Assembly (NCBI GenBank): GCA_934045905.1
Contig: OW203769.1
Span: forward strand, 14,973,705-15,037,704
Source: Leuctra nigra
Taxonomy: Eukaryota > Arthropoda > Insecta > Plecoptera > Leuctridae
Direction: 5' to 3'
DNA length: 64,000 bases
In this document: positions 35,812-47,998 of the stretch, piece by piece
Layout: each line of letters starts with the position of its first letter
How positions within the stretch are numbered: the first letter of the stretch is position 1
Program-made: the position numbers and the translations under genes
Notes under the pieces: generated by a model
The model's input: the letters and a program-made list of their open reading frames with translations, nothing else
Databases searched by the model: none
Told to the model about the DNA's origin: nothing

Positions 35812-35932
35812 ACTGAAACGGCGGCCATCTTGGACTAGGCTACACAAAGATCTCGCTATTGTTGTAATGTTGATGACTTAATTGTTGGAGAGTTCAAAGG
35901 ATGAATGATGTTGTCTTTTATTATTAGTTCTA

Positions 35933-35938
35933 AATAAA
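35933..35938 (+). terminator. Polyadenylation signal, cuticle unit 1
   Basis: AATAAA 122 bases after the stop, in the conserved word TTCTAAATAAATTATTTA shared by units 1-3. Confidence 0.8.
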
Positions 35939-36251
35939 TTATTTATTTTCTTTACTACAGACTTACTTGAATATTTTCCTTTCCTATATTCTTCATAACA
36001 ATTAAACACGCACTCTGTAGTCGTATCAGACATATTGAAAATATAACTGACTCTCAATGGAGCTAACTAATCATATAGCATCACCCAAAAAACAAAGTTT
36101 TTTTTCTGGATATCTCGTATAATAATGAAAAGGAGTAAAATAAGTCTATAAAACGTTTCAAGGAAAAGTTCGTATTAAATTTTGCACTATATAGTGCAAA
36201 ATTTAATACGATTTGCTTCCTAGTTTTCACAAGGAAAAATAACATCGTTAA

Positions 36252-36774
36252 GGTGATACTAGCGCTCGGCCGTTTTAGAAAATTGAGAGAGATAAATTGT
36301 GTCATAAGTGAGTGTAACTTTTACATGATGTTCACATGATCAGTCTGATTGTTTATTAGTAGCACTTTTTAATTTTTGCTTATTGCATCGTTAATTAGGC
36401 CCTGGTTATTCAACAAAACCGCGCAAAACGATGAAATTTGCGATACGATTGGAGACCAAACCCGTTAACCAATTGATCTCAAATTTTAATCATGATTAGA
36501 TGAAAGACAAACTTATCCCTTGGCACATTTTTGAAATTTAATTTTATACGGCGCCCAGGGAGACGAGAAAATAGCTAATTTTTCACCAAAAATCCACTAA
36601 TTATTACTAATTAACGAATCAAAAAATTAAAAATGTACCAAGGGATAACCCTAAGTTTGTCTTTTATCTAATCACAATTAAAATTTCAAATAATTTGGTC
36701 TACCCATTTCGTCTCCAATCGTATCGCAAAAAGTGTCTACAAAAAGCAGAAAAATCGCTCGCGCTTGCAGCACC
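36252..36774. mobile_element. TTAA-inserting MITE in unit 1
   Basis: The tips are GGTGATACTAGCG and CGCTTGCAGCACC. TTAA flanks both sides (36248-36251, 36775-36778). The matching site in unit 3 near 56785 has one TTAA and no insert. Inside, CGATACGATTGGAGAC and AAGGGATAA words are inverted. TTAA duplication is typical of piggyBac and a few other groups. Confidence 0.88.
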
Positions 36775-37171
36775 TTAAACTCTTCTATACTTACTATGTA
36801 CATATAATGCAAAACCAAATGCAGGGTATACACTGAGAGAAATATTCCTCGGAGTTTTTCAAATACAAAGGAACTGTTAGGCTGCTCCAGATAAATGAAA
36901 GGTTGCTATTGCGACAACTATCTATTTGGCTAATGCAGACTAACGAGTTCGTCAAACATTTTAGTAAAATTGTTCATGTGAAATACACTGTAAAAATAGA
37001 TCACTTAAATCATACATACCACGGAATAATAAAATAAAACTCCGTATGTTTAAATACTATATATGCCTACATGTAGTATTAAATGAGTATTATACCTACA
37101 ATTTAATCTTAAAATTAATACACAGTATATAAACATATGTATACATGCACAATTAAAAATATACCTACATT

Positions 37172-37560
37172 GTAGTTTAAAATAAATCCACATGTAGGGT
37201 TGAATTAAGTCAAGTAATTTCATTTAAGAGGGACAATGCAAGGTTAATTTTATGACCCAGGTTTAAAATTAAAGGTAAAATTGATCTTAAATAATACCGA
37301 AATTGTAGGTTAAAATAAATCCACATGTAGGATTTAATGTAGTTGAGTAATTTTATTTAAGAGTGACAAAGCGAGATTCATTTTATAACCCAAGCTTAAA
37401 ATTAAAGTTAAAAATTGATCTAAAATAATACCGAAATTGTAGGTTAAAATAAATCCACATGTAGGATTGAATTTGGTGGAGTTATTTCATTTAAGAGTGA
37501 TAAAGGTAGGTTAATTTTATAACCCAGTCTTAAAATTAAAGGTAAATTGATCTAAAATCA
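37172..37560. repeat. 133-134 bp tandem repeat, three copies
   Basis: AAATAAATCCACATGTAGG starts at 37180, 37313 and 37447, with the following sequence conserved. Confidence 0.85.
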
Positions 37561-37564
37561 GCAA

Positions 37565-38420
37565 CATCAGATTATGTACCTGCAAATAGCAGGAAAATGT
37601 GTCAAAACCAGGATGTCTAACACGAGACTTCCTGCATGGCGCTCGACTCCCTCTCATAACACAATGAAGAAGAGACTCTCTTGTTAATTACTTCAGTTTG
37701 TTGCTCTTACTCACATCGTTTTAGAATGATATTGGATACTTTTTTGGCTTCACAATTTAGGAAATCATCGTATATTTTCAATTTTTATTTCAAAATTTTT
37801 ACAAGTTAAAATTATAAAATGGTGAAATACTGTCCAATTTTTGAAAATCAAAAACATTTTGATTCATTTTTCATTGTCTATAATTCTGGCTCATCAACAA
37901 ATTCATTAGTAATAGGGATATCACATTTTGCTTTTTTCAGGTAAATAACTTCATTATTACCTAGTCTTCTATTTGACACTGCATTACAATGATGGACAGG
38001 TTTGTATGCAGGAAATGAGACTACCCCCCCCCCCCCCCCCCCATGATAGTCGGATGTCTCACAGGCTATGGGAAAAAAAATTAGTTATTTGCTAAATATT
38101 ATTTTCTATTCATCAAACGGATATAATAAAAACAAGTAAGTATTGCCTTTTAATTTTAAGAAATCGGAAGAAAATAAGATGAATTAAATTTATATTTTAT
38201 CGAATGGTACATTTCTTCAAAATTACAGATAAGAGACAAAACATGAACTTGGAGCTGGTCAGGAATTTGAGACAGGATGAGTTTGAAATTTAAATCCGCC
38301 TGACAAGAATATTATTATTCTTGCTAAGCAGTAAGTGCTAAGCATCAAAAAGAGTTATCAAGAATACTGAATACTGATACTTGAACTCTGAAGTCAACTA
38401 TAGAACTGAATTTCAACAGT
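37565..38420. repeat. Repeat shared with 46515-48420
   Basis: Matches the unit 2 insertion in two blocks (GAGACTTCCTG near 37625 and 46580; GCTGGTCAGGAAT near 38256 and 48211). It contains a run of 19 C at 38024-38042. No coding potential is clear. Confidence 0.6.
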
Positions 38421-39108
38421 TTTCTATTGAAATTGTTGGTACAGATTAAAAATAAATAACAATAGCAAAATAGGTCGGTATCTATGTACGATTTTCGCTA
38501 GATTATACTATAAGGTATACACAATTAAATTGTTTGAAAACATTTTGTTAGTATAGATGAGATAGCGTTGGTTTATCCTACTTTACCCTACTTATATAAA
38601 TTGCCTATGCCGTAAAAATCTTTAAAAATATATGCATCATATTTCAGATTCTGACAAATTTCAGATTCCTATCTTTAATAGTTTAGATATTATGTGACCT
38701 CTCAAACGGGAGATTCTTTTGCGCCACCTGGTTTTTCACAAAATTTAGTCTGCCCACCCACACTTTTGGTCCTAGAACCGCGCCACCCGGTATATAATTT
38801 GATATTAGAAAAAGGTTTCTAATAATATTATCGTTTACAATACGTATTCCATCAAATTTTATGTCAGAGAAACAAAAGCGTCATCGTCTTTCATTTATAA
38901 GTAGTTTTTATTGCGATCGTATTATCGCACTATTTTGTATTTCCCGCAGAAAGGTGGAGTGGGAAAGGTCGGTCACAGGAAGTGCATGAAGCACTCAGCC
39001 AGATACAATGGAAGGGGTTGGGGGGTTTTGACGGATTTCGCCAAACTTGGCCCCTAATACGCTCGCAGTGAAAATAGAACTTTGACGCGCTCTACCACAG
39101 TCGGCAGC

Positions 39109-39185
39109 ATGGCCGAGCTGTTAGCGCGTCTGCCTGCTGAATGTCGTCCCATCAGTGCTCTGTGTTCGATTCCCGCTGCAGTCAT
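39109..39185 (+). other. tRNA-Ser/Leu-like pseudogene or SINE head
   Basis: GCAGCATGGCCGAGCTGTTA at the 5' side, GTGTTCGATTCCCGCTGC at the 3' side, and a long variable region like class II tRNAs. The first five acceptor pairs can form, but the anticodon stem does not pair. Confidence 0.4.
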
Positions 39186-39859
39186 AACTAATCGAGTTGC
39201 GTTTAATTTCAGATTCTAATCACACATGTTATAATCTCTGTAAATATGTCGTCAAAATGTAATTACCATGAAAACCTATGTAGTTATCGTCAATTAAAGA
39301 TTCCCTTTTTAGTAATTGAATTAAAAGTAAATTTATGTAAATACCTACTAATTAAAATCAAACCTGTAGTTGACTTAGAATCAAACCTACATCGAAGATT
39401 TATTTTAGTTCGGAGGGTCGGTTGTGAATGAAATGCACAAGTGCTTTCAAATTAACTGTAGTTGGCATAAAATTAAACCTACATCGAAGATTTATTTTAG
39501 TTCGGGGTTCTTAATTATAGTATGAATGTTATTTGAAATCAATGCATTGAAGGTGGTTTAATTATAAAGAATCGAATTTTAATTTAAAGATTCAAGTAAA
39601 ATTAACTTATGCGTGTAATGTAACATTTTTTTTAAATATACTGTAAGCGAAAGTGTGGCGGCTACCTACAGTAGTATTAAAATGAATACAGAATTTGTTA
39701 CAGTGTAGCCTAACTGTATATTAGGTGAACATTTAGTATGTACTAATACTGTTCTTCTGGTATACATAAACTGTTTAGCTGGCCTTTGGGTTCATTCACG
39801 TAAACAGTTATGGTAGGCTACTTACACTGTTCTTCTGTTACATAAACAGTTCATCTGAT

Positions 39860-40062
39860 TAACCAATACTGTGTAGCTCGTACACATCAACTGTTAGGGT
39901 AGCCTACACATATTATTCTTCTGTTACATAAACAGTTATGCTGTTTTGCCCATACTGTCTAGCTCGTACACATAAACTGTTAGGGTAGCCTACACATATT
40001 ATTCTTATGTTACATAAACAGTTATGCTGTTTCACCAATACTGTCTAGCTCGTACACATGTC
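39860..40062. repeat. 86-bp tandem repeat rich in AACAGTT/AACTGTT
   Basis: TAGCTCGTACACAT starts at 39874, 39960 and 40046. Short inverted ACAGTT/AACTGT words dominate here and again at 42540-42870. Confidence 0.8.
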
Positions 40063-41049
40063 TTGTCTAGCAACCTATAACGTTTATCAGGAGCAACCCA
40101 ACAGTTCCTTTGTATCTGATAAACTCCGAGAAATATTTCTCTCAGTGCACTTTGCTGAAACGGAAATTCATATCAAAGTTTTTGGTTTTAAACTGTGGAA
40201 AAGTGAAAGTTTTTAAAACTATTTTATTGAAAAAATCAATTTGCTCACTATATATTTAGAATGCAAGTTTCCGGAGGGACAAGTAGTGTGACACATTAAT
40301 GTGTTGCCAATAAGGAGGGCCAATGCAGTGGCGTTGACCCTCCTGCTTGGTCAGCTTGGCCCTTCTGTCAGCTTGGTATGAACATGTCTGTTTCAACAAT
40401 GCTAGGTGAAACATTCGTGTTTTCTTATGATTGAAGTTGTTAGAAGGTACTTAGTTATCAAGTAGAACAAGTAAAACATTGAATGAAATATAATCATGGT
40501 GGAGCAAACCAGACGGAAAACACCACAACAAAGTGCCTAATTGATATTGTGATTAAATGTGCAACTGACCTTTGAAAACTTCTACGTAGGCTTCAAGTCT
40601 CCATTTCATTCAGAATATTGCATGTGAAATCATCCATGTTGCAAAAACTTATGGTTGTACACGGGTCATTCTCAAAAAAAATGATAAATCACAGTCCCTT
40701 GACTTTGACATTTTTTTAAAACTGTAATATGCACTATGCAGCTATAACTTTGCATCTATATTAATCTTCAATATATTCCCTGTAAGAATATATGATTTTT
40801 ATTAACATATAAAAAAGAAATGTTTCCTTTTTTCCATACTTTACTTTGGAAAACGTGCGAAAACCCTTGTCCCTGTAACTAAAATCCATTCTAACTTACA
40901 GTAAAATAACATGTTCCTGTAATGAAGAGTCGAAATTATTTGGATGGTCGGAAACAATCATATGTGTAGTTGGTTACTTAATAAGCATTATATTTTTTTT
41001 CATATTTTATGAACAAGATTGGAGTGTTTGACATGTGTCCCTCTACCTT

Positions 41050-42125
41050 GGTCATGACAGTTACCTCATTACTAATACCAGCTTAAAACACACTAAATTT
41101 AATCTTAGAAGACTGTGGAAAGGTGGAGTCACTGCTTTCTTATACACAAGTTACTAATCTCATTACGAAAAATTTCTTTTTGTGAAGATTATTTTGACAG
41201 TGGCTAAAGAAGCAATTTCAGAGGAGAGTATTTTAATTCAATGTCAGGAATGTTACCATAAAAATTTAATTACACAATTATGATAAAATTCAGCTAATGG
41301 TATTATCTTATTCAAACAAGTACCCCCAGTTGGCATACTTAATCTCTTATTTGTTTTCACTTAAATGGGAGAGCTGTGATTTTACAAAGTTAAAATGTCA
41401 TGACTGTTACCTGTCATGACTGTTACCTGCATAAAGTAAAGTCTGTTGTTAAGGAGAAGAGGAAGATGATGACGATATAAAAGTAAGCTTTGTGTAAAAA
41501 TGGTTAATTTCACAGTGGATGACAAGAATCACACTCGTTTTCTTTGAACAAATATTGGCCATTTTACCCTCCCCGACATTAACGGCTCAAGGACGACGTG
41601 GGTTTACTTACGTTTTTCCTACAAAAGTGGACTTTTATGAAAAGTAGAACATATAACAATTTAAAAAAATGCATTATACTTTATTCTAAATCAATAAGGT
41701 CACAACTATTGTTAGTATTTGTTTAGTAATGTTACCATTTTGATCATAATCAGTCATGACTGTTACTTTTGTCATGACTGTTACCAATATATTTTCAGTT
41801 AAATCACAATATTTCTCATGAACTGCCATCAAGATTGTAGTTATAAGTAAAGTTTCATTGAATAAGTGAGCACTTAATGTTGCAAATTTGAATATTTCCA
41901 ATCCTTGAGTCATGACTGTTACTTTGTCATGACTGTTACCAAAACATTTTCATTATTTTTTCAGTTAAATCCCAATATTTCTCTTGAACAGCTATCAAGA
42001 TCTTGTAGTATTAGTAAAGTTTCATTGAATAATTGATCACTTAGTGTTCAACAACTAGAATATTTTCATTCCTTGAGATTACAACATGTGTAATTCGGAT
42101 AAAAGTAACAGTCATGACAAAACCT
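41050..42125. repeat. Dispersed GTCATGACTGTTACC repeats
   Basis: The full or near-full word starts at 41398, 41413, 41753, 41771, 41909 and 41926, with partial or inverted variants near 41053 and 42111. Part of the region is also a tandem duplication: CAGTTAAATCACAATATTTCTC near 41799 recurs near 41963. No ORF. Confidence 0.85.
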
Positions 42126-43262
42126 ACCAATTTTTGGTAATTAAAATATAATATTTTTTAAAACTAATTTTCATAATGAAATTCAAGGGTAATTACAATC
42201 CACTATGCATTCAATTTGAATTTGAAATGTACTTCCTTACTCTCAAAATATTGATATGTGATTTGGTAACATTCCTGACATTTTCCTGGTCAACTTCTGA
42301 TACAATTGCATATAAAATGTTCAATATTAATTTCTTAGATAAACCCATTTAAGGCTATGATAAAGAGATATAGTACTTCATTTTAATGCATCTCAATGCC
42401 AAATAACTCTACACAAAAATGTTTAAAACTTATTTTCTGAAATTGTCAATATTAATGAGAATGACCCACTACGCACTCACTATAACCTCCTCTCTACCTC
42501 CTCCAAGACCAACTAAAATGTTTGATGACGCCCTTCAGCTGAACTGTTCTTCAAAATCAGATGCAGTGATATGGTATATCAAATGCACACTAACAGTTCG
42601 ACTGATTTCATGTGGGATGTACAGTTCTTCTATACAGTATCTCTTCTCAATATCAGTAGAATAGTTTATCAAATGTACAAGCAATGTTTATGTGCGGTGA
42701 CAAACAGTTTTTCTACGTGATGAACAGTTTAACTAATTCATGAATTACATTGTGTGATAAACAGTTCTTCTGGGTAGGTCAACTGTTAGTCTGATTTTCT
42801 TATTTGATGAACAATTAATGTCATACAACTAAACTGTGCGTATAAAATACTTGATAAACTTATTGCTGTGCACCAACTTTCCGCTTTTCAAATGTTAGAA
42901 AAACGTTTATGTGTAGCAGCTAAATTATCATTTGACAAACTGTTCGGCGTTCGATTTCTCTCAGTGTACAGGGAAAGAACGCAATAAGTCACTTTCGGAT
43001 GAAACTGAGATTAACGAAGTTTTATGTTGAAACTTGAATCTATCTTCCATACAAATCGATATTTCAATCGCGTTTTCAAGACTTTGATGGCAATATTTTC
43101 TAAAATGCGAGGGTATATTCTGAAAGCTAATAAAAATCACTGAATAATTACATCGTTAACTCATTTTTCCAAAAAATTGATTTAAAGCTTTAAATTTTTG
43201 TTGCCAGCAACAAACTTTATTTTCACAACTATCAACGACGTTACCACCATTTGGGTTTCACT

Positions 43263-43622
43263 TCAAATAACCCCGAGAAGAATGATTGTGTACGCCGCCA
43301 CCGTGGCCACAACACTCAGCAATAACTTCGCATCAAAATCAAACATCCCACAAGCTGAGAAAGCCAACACATTGTGGTCCAACTGAACAGAAAACTCCTT
43401 CAACTCATTCTTAACAGCGACACCTACGTCATCTGCCAGTAGTCTTCGCTGCACCAATACCGCTGTCTTGTTCGCCTCCACACAGGTCACATGACAGGAT
43501 GTTGCTATGACAACCAACAATATAATGTTGATCAGAACCCAGATCACGTTAGTCACAAGTATTGAGACACTAATCAACATAATACCATTTTGAAGATTTG
43601 AGTTTGTTAGCGTCGAGAGAAT
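43263..43622 (-). pseudogene. Gustatory receptor 3' fragment, unit 1
   Basis: Minus-strand coding for the C-terminal third of a GR (7tm_7): a membrane segment LVTNVIWVLINIILLVVIATS, a loop with NKTAVLVQRRLLADD, then LDHNVLAFSACGMFDFDAKL and LLSVVATVAAYTII, stop at 43263. The usual TYhhhhhQF ending is altered to AYTIILLGVI. The homology to units 2 and 3 breaks off near 43622 and is replaced by simple sequence (GATACTATCAAAGATAC palindromes). No upstream exons, so it cannot make a receptor. Confidence 0.8.
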
Positions 43623-44112
43623 GTTGTGTATCAAGATATAGATACTGATAGTATCAAGTATCAAAGATACTATCAAAGATACTTGTATCTTTGATAGTGC
43701 CCATCTCTGCTGATAATGATGCTTTGTGTTCTTTGGTATTTGGTATGTTTTTGTTTATGTTTTTTGGTATGTTCTTTGGTATTGTGTTCTCTGCTTTGGT
43801 ATGTTTTCTAATATGTGTACAAATTTCAGAATCCTATCTATATAATAGTTTCGATTAAGTGACCTCTCAATCAGGTTTTCTAATATGTGTACACATTTCA
43901 GAATCCTATCTATAATAGTTACGATAAAGTGACCTCTCAATCAGGGGGAATTTTTTTGCGCCATTTTGTGTGTAGATTTTGTGTGTGTAGATAACTGGTT
44001 TTGTATCTAACCAAATCGCGAGTTTATGAATCTAATAGTAATCTTCACTAACGATTCGCTTTTATACCTACATACGAGTACTTAAGCAATACCATTAATT
44101 TGCTATTAGTCA
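43623..44112. other. Simple repeats and mariner-like fragments before unit 2
   Basis: A palindromic GATACT tract (43630-43700) is followed by two tandem copies of one end of the Tc1/mariner-like family (AGTGACCTCTCAATCAGG at about 43858 and 43928). No gene. Confidence 0.6.
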
Positions 44113-44313
44113 ATACAGCAATTAATGTTGTCCGGTGAAATGAATGAATATCGACTGACTTTCTATTAACACTGTAATAGATGCGAGGATTGACTTCCAT
44201 GTTGTTTCCCCCAACACATCCTCGTCCAAGTCCCCAGCTGTTATGCAACCCGCGCTGCACTGTGCTATGCAGTGAGTATATAAGAGTGCAGCATTGATAG
44301 CTCATTATCAGTC
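44113..44313 (+). promoter_or_regulatory. Cuticle gene promoter, unit 2
   Basis: TATATAA at 44277-44283, TCAGT initiator at 44308-44312, same upstream block as unit 1. Confidence 0.8.
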
Positions 44314-44338
44314 AACTAGTGCAGGACTAACAAGCAGC

Positions 44339-45223
44339 ATGCAGACCAAGGTAACAGTGTGCAAATGTTTTAATACAAATTCAGTACAGATGTTGGTCCA
44401 ATTTATTTGTGTAAAAATATTAATACATTTAAATATACATATTACTGAAACGGACATTTAAAAAATGAAATTCTTGATATTAAGCGAACGATTGTCATTT
44501 TACTGACATGTTTTGCATTGTTTGTAATATTTACCGATATTTTAAATAAGACCAACATAATATAAGAATTTTGAAGTTTTTCCCAAGTACCTTCAATTTC
44601 ATTTGTAATGGTTTTCAAGTTGGTCTGATTGTAAATGACAAAATGAAAGTTGTCAAGATGTATTTGTATAATCCTTGACTGTGACGAGTGTTTAGACGGA
44701 GAAAAGTGACAGATAATGAAACTTTGTAATCATCTGTTTTGTTTAGATTATCGCCGCATTCGCCCTGGTGGCACTAGTTGCTTGCGTCAACGCTGGTGTC
44801 ATTGGCGGTTACCATGGTTACGAAGAACACCACGAGCACTACGTGAGTCAAACTGACAACTAATATACATTTAAACAATCAAATCAGTCACTAATCTCAC
44901 TTCATTAAATACAACAATGACATATTATGCAGGTTCTATTAGTATAAATGTTTAATGATTGTTCCATCCACCCCCAGGCCGACGCCCACCCCCACTACAA
45001 GTTCGACTACGCCGTGCACGACCCTCACACGCACGACATCAAGAGCCAATGGGAGTCGAGGGACGGCGATGTTGTCAAGGGTAGTTACAGTCTGTTGGAG
45101 GCAGATGGCACCACCAGGACTGTGGACTACACTGCTGACAAGCACAATGGATTCAACGCTATTGTCAAGAAGTCTGGGCATGCGCACCACCCACAACACT
45201 ACTCGCATGGAGGACATTACTAA
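44339..45223 (+). CDS. RR-2 cuticular protein, unit 2 (117 aa)
   Basis: Exons 44339-44350, 44747-44842 and 44978-45223, same phases as unit 1. The protein has the same signal peptide and RR-2 domain, and a His-Pro tail (HHPQH). Intron 1 is almost identical to that of unit 1, much more so than to unit 3, which points to a recent duplication or gene conversion between units 1 and 2. AATAAA lies at 45348-45353. Confidence 0.95.
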
Positions 45224-47062
45224 ACTGACACGGCGGCCATCTTGGACTAGGCTACTCTAAGATCTCGGTTTTGTTGTATGTATTGTAAAGACTTGATTGT
45301 TGGAGAGTTCAAAGAATAATTGATTTTGTCTTTTATTATTTATTCTAAATAAATTATTTATTTTCTTTACTACTGACTTCCATGAATATTTTCCAATCCT
45401 ATATTCTTCAGAAACAAATACACGCATATCTAGCACTTTGTAGTAACGTATCCAGACATAGGTATTGAAAATATAAACTGACCATGTAACAATGGAGATA
45501 ACTGATCATAGAACATCGCCATAGAACCTAAGTTTTGTTTGGGTATCTCGTAATAATGAAAATTATTGAAAATATTTCCTTAAAAACACTGATTGGTGTT
45601 TTGTGTAGGAACACTGACACTGATAACTGATTGGTTCGTATCCAAGCAGCCGCTATGTAAATTCAGTTGACATGTTGATATAGTCTTCATTATCAAAAGA
45701 GAAACTTTCATATTTGTACAAACGTTAATCTCCTGGGAAAGAACGTTATTAGTCACATTCGGATTTCGGATGCAACTGAATTAAGCAAAGTTTTATTTTG
45801 AAACTTGTATCTTCCATACAAATCAATCTTTTAATTGACCAATTTTGATCCACTCCCCACTACGTCATATAACAAAAGTCAATTTTTGCTCACAACCAAA
45901 GAGCTTACATACACAACAATTTGTTCACATGACATTATTAGAATAATGTTGATTTCTTACAGATTAACAGTTTTACAATCTACAAATTGCCATTAATAAT
46001 AGTAATGCTTTAAGCTATCAACTTGAATATTGTTCAGTCTTAATTAATTTCTCATAAGAGAGGTAAGGCCTTTTAAAGAGGAGTCCTCAGAGCGGCCTTA
46101 TGAGATTGAAAATTAGCGATTTTTGAGCAGTGTTAGCGGGTAAACGGTAAGAGTCTTAGACTTGCTTTCAACGAAATTTCGAATATTAGACACTCTTGAT
46201 TGTTTCTTGTTGATCAAAATATCGAAATCATTTTTGATTTGTTAGTTACGTCACTCCACGTGATGTAACTTTTTCCGATTTTTGATGCTGATTTGTGAGT
46301 GACTGAATAATGGTAAAAGAAATTTACAAACGCACAGTTCTTCGAAATGCTTTCTTCTACAAATGGTACGAATTTCAATTTGCTATCTCTTATCGTTTGA
46401 CCTGTATTATGGTTCTATATGGTTGCTTATTTCTAAATATTTTTCTGGTCCTCCTACGCCTGCTACGTAGGCAACATTGTATTCCAAGTTTTAGTGGGGT
46501 GAGTGAGCTGTGTCAACCATCAGATTAGGTTCTGCTAATAGGCGGAAAGAAGGGTCAAAATCAGACCATCCATCTCGAGACTTCCTGACTCTCCGCTCAC
46601 TCTCATCACACAATGAAGAAGGTTTTTTCAATATTACCTGACTCTATTGTTATTACTTCAGTCATATTATGCTAAAAAAATAAATCATTGAATTATCAAG
46701 CTAGAACGATATAAGGTAATTTTTTAGCTGCAGAATGCACAAAGTAACATGTAAGCTATTTTTATTTTAAAATTTTTAGTGTATTTTAAACTATTGAACA
46801 TAAATAAATGTGTTTATATTTTTACTGTCAATAATTGCATATCATCTATAAATGCATTGAAAAACTGTTATTGCATATTCCATTTTAGCGTCCAGTATTT
46901 CATTATAAAATTTCCCGTTTTTATCATTTTCTACATATTGACCACTGCCTGTGAATGGACAGGTTTGAATTCAGGAAATGATCAAGACCCAGGTAGACGG
47001 GGACGGATGTACCCTCGCAGGCAGGGGATTAATTAGTGAAGCGTCATTAGTCAATTTCAATA

Positions 47063-47998
47063 GGGAGGTAAAGTTTTGATGGCGGCAAAATTCTTGGGTA
47101 TAGTAAAATGGCAGCCCATAAGAAATAACACGTACCTCAACTTCAACTCGACTTAACTGAGAAACCGCAGGTCTGATCTCTAACAAAATGTACCTGTATT
47201 CAAATCGAACCTTCCTTTTCACTTTAAAACACTGTCCAGTACTCCGCATTATTCCTAATTTAAACTATTCGATGTTAAAAACGAAGTAAATTGAGGCTGT
47301 TGCCACATCTATCGTGTTCACGCGCATCCGCGGTACACCTGGGCTTCGTTATATCGGCGATGTAGCAACATGGTGTTTTCAGATGTTGCCAGGCGCTAGA
47401 AACTAACTCACAGCCCCCGTTATTGCGGCAGGTGGAACGTAGGTAGAAAGGCTGTGCAACAAAAGAATCAAGATGGGGTACTGTTGTGTGTCGGAATGTC
47501 AGAATTCTAATTTAAATTCCGTGTATTTCTTTTATGGTTACCCACTGATGAGAAGACGCGTAAACGTTGGTTGGAAGTGATAAGGTAATTATTTAAACAC
47601 GTAATATTGAAATATTCTCTAGGAAATATAACCATATCGGTACATCCTTGTCACGCAATAACCCAACTTTTTCGTAGCACAGCCATATTGAAATTTTAAT
47701 ACCGCCACTTCTTCAAAAAACAGGAAACGGAAATAGAACTATACCGGCAACACTGTAGGTTGAGTAGTGATTTGCTTCGTTTTTAACATCGAATAGTTTA
47801 AATTAGTTATAATGCAGAGTCCTGGACAGTGTTTTAAAGTGAAAAGGAAGGTTTGATTCGAATACAGGTGGATTTTGTTAGTGATCAGACCTGCGGTTTC
47901 TCAGTTAAGTCGAGTTGAAGTTGAGGTACGTGTTTTTTCTTATGGGCTGCCATTTTACTAAACCCAAGAATTTTGCCGCCATCAAAACTTTACCTCCC
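47063..47998. mobile_element. TIR transposon with a broken THAP exon
   Basis: Inverted arms of about 240 bp start GGGAGGTAAAGTTTTGATGG. TA flanks both sides. The middle holds a THAP-type zinc-finger exon (47473-47584). THAP domains are found in P-element-like transposases, but the TA flank does not fit P elements, so the host gene or element type is open. Confidence 0.75.
47473..47584 (+). pseudogene. THAP zinc-finger exon, frameshifted
   Basis: It begins MGYCCVSECQNSN, matching the C-x(4)-C start of THAP domains. A later block reads PTDEKTRKRWLEVIR, the typical P-x-(D/E)-x-x-R-x-x-W motif, before a GTAATT donor. The two blocks lie in different frames, so a small indel near 47540 breaks the exon. 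Confidence 0.75.

Larger units (their letters stand above)
36831..42966. mobile_element. 6.1-kb TIR-bounded composite insertion in unit 1
   Basis: The tips CACTGAGAGAAAT and ATTTCTCTCAGTG are flanked by TA. Unit 3 (56844) reads GGGTATACAGG uninterrupted, so the whole block is an insertion. An extra internal end with the longer matching arm lies at 40121-40147, so the block may be two related elements side by side. It contains several tandem arrays, a tRNA-like sequence and a repeat shared with unit 2, but no long ORF. Confidence 0.75.

Noticed and set aside
35531..35881. 116-codon frame rich in Thr/Pro, and the minus-strand frame on the same DNA
   Set aside because: They are shadows of cuticle exon 3 in the wrong frame; the same shadows occur at 44955 and 56107.
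38024..38042. Run of 19 C as a structural signal
   Set aside because: Isolated homopolymer without further structure; likely slippage or a sequencing artefact.
39109..39185. Functional tRNA-Ser or tRNA-Leu gene
   Set aside because: The anticodon stem does not pair and the sequence sits inside a transposon block.
46310..46528. 72-codon hydrophobic ORF as a gene
   Set aside because: It lies inside an insertion absent from the other units, shows no recognisable motif, and its length is within chance for this composition.
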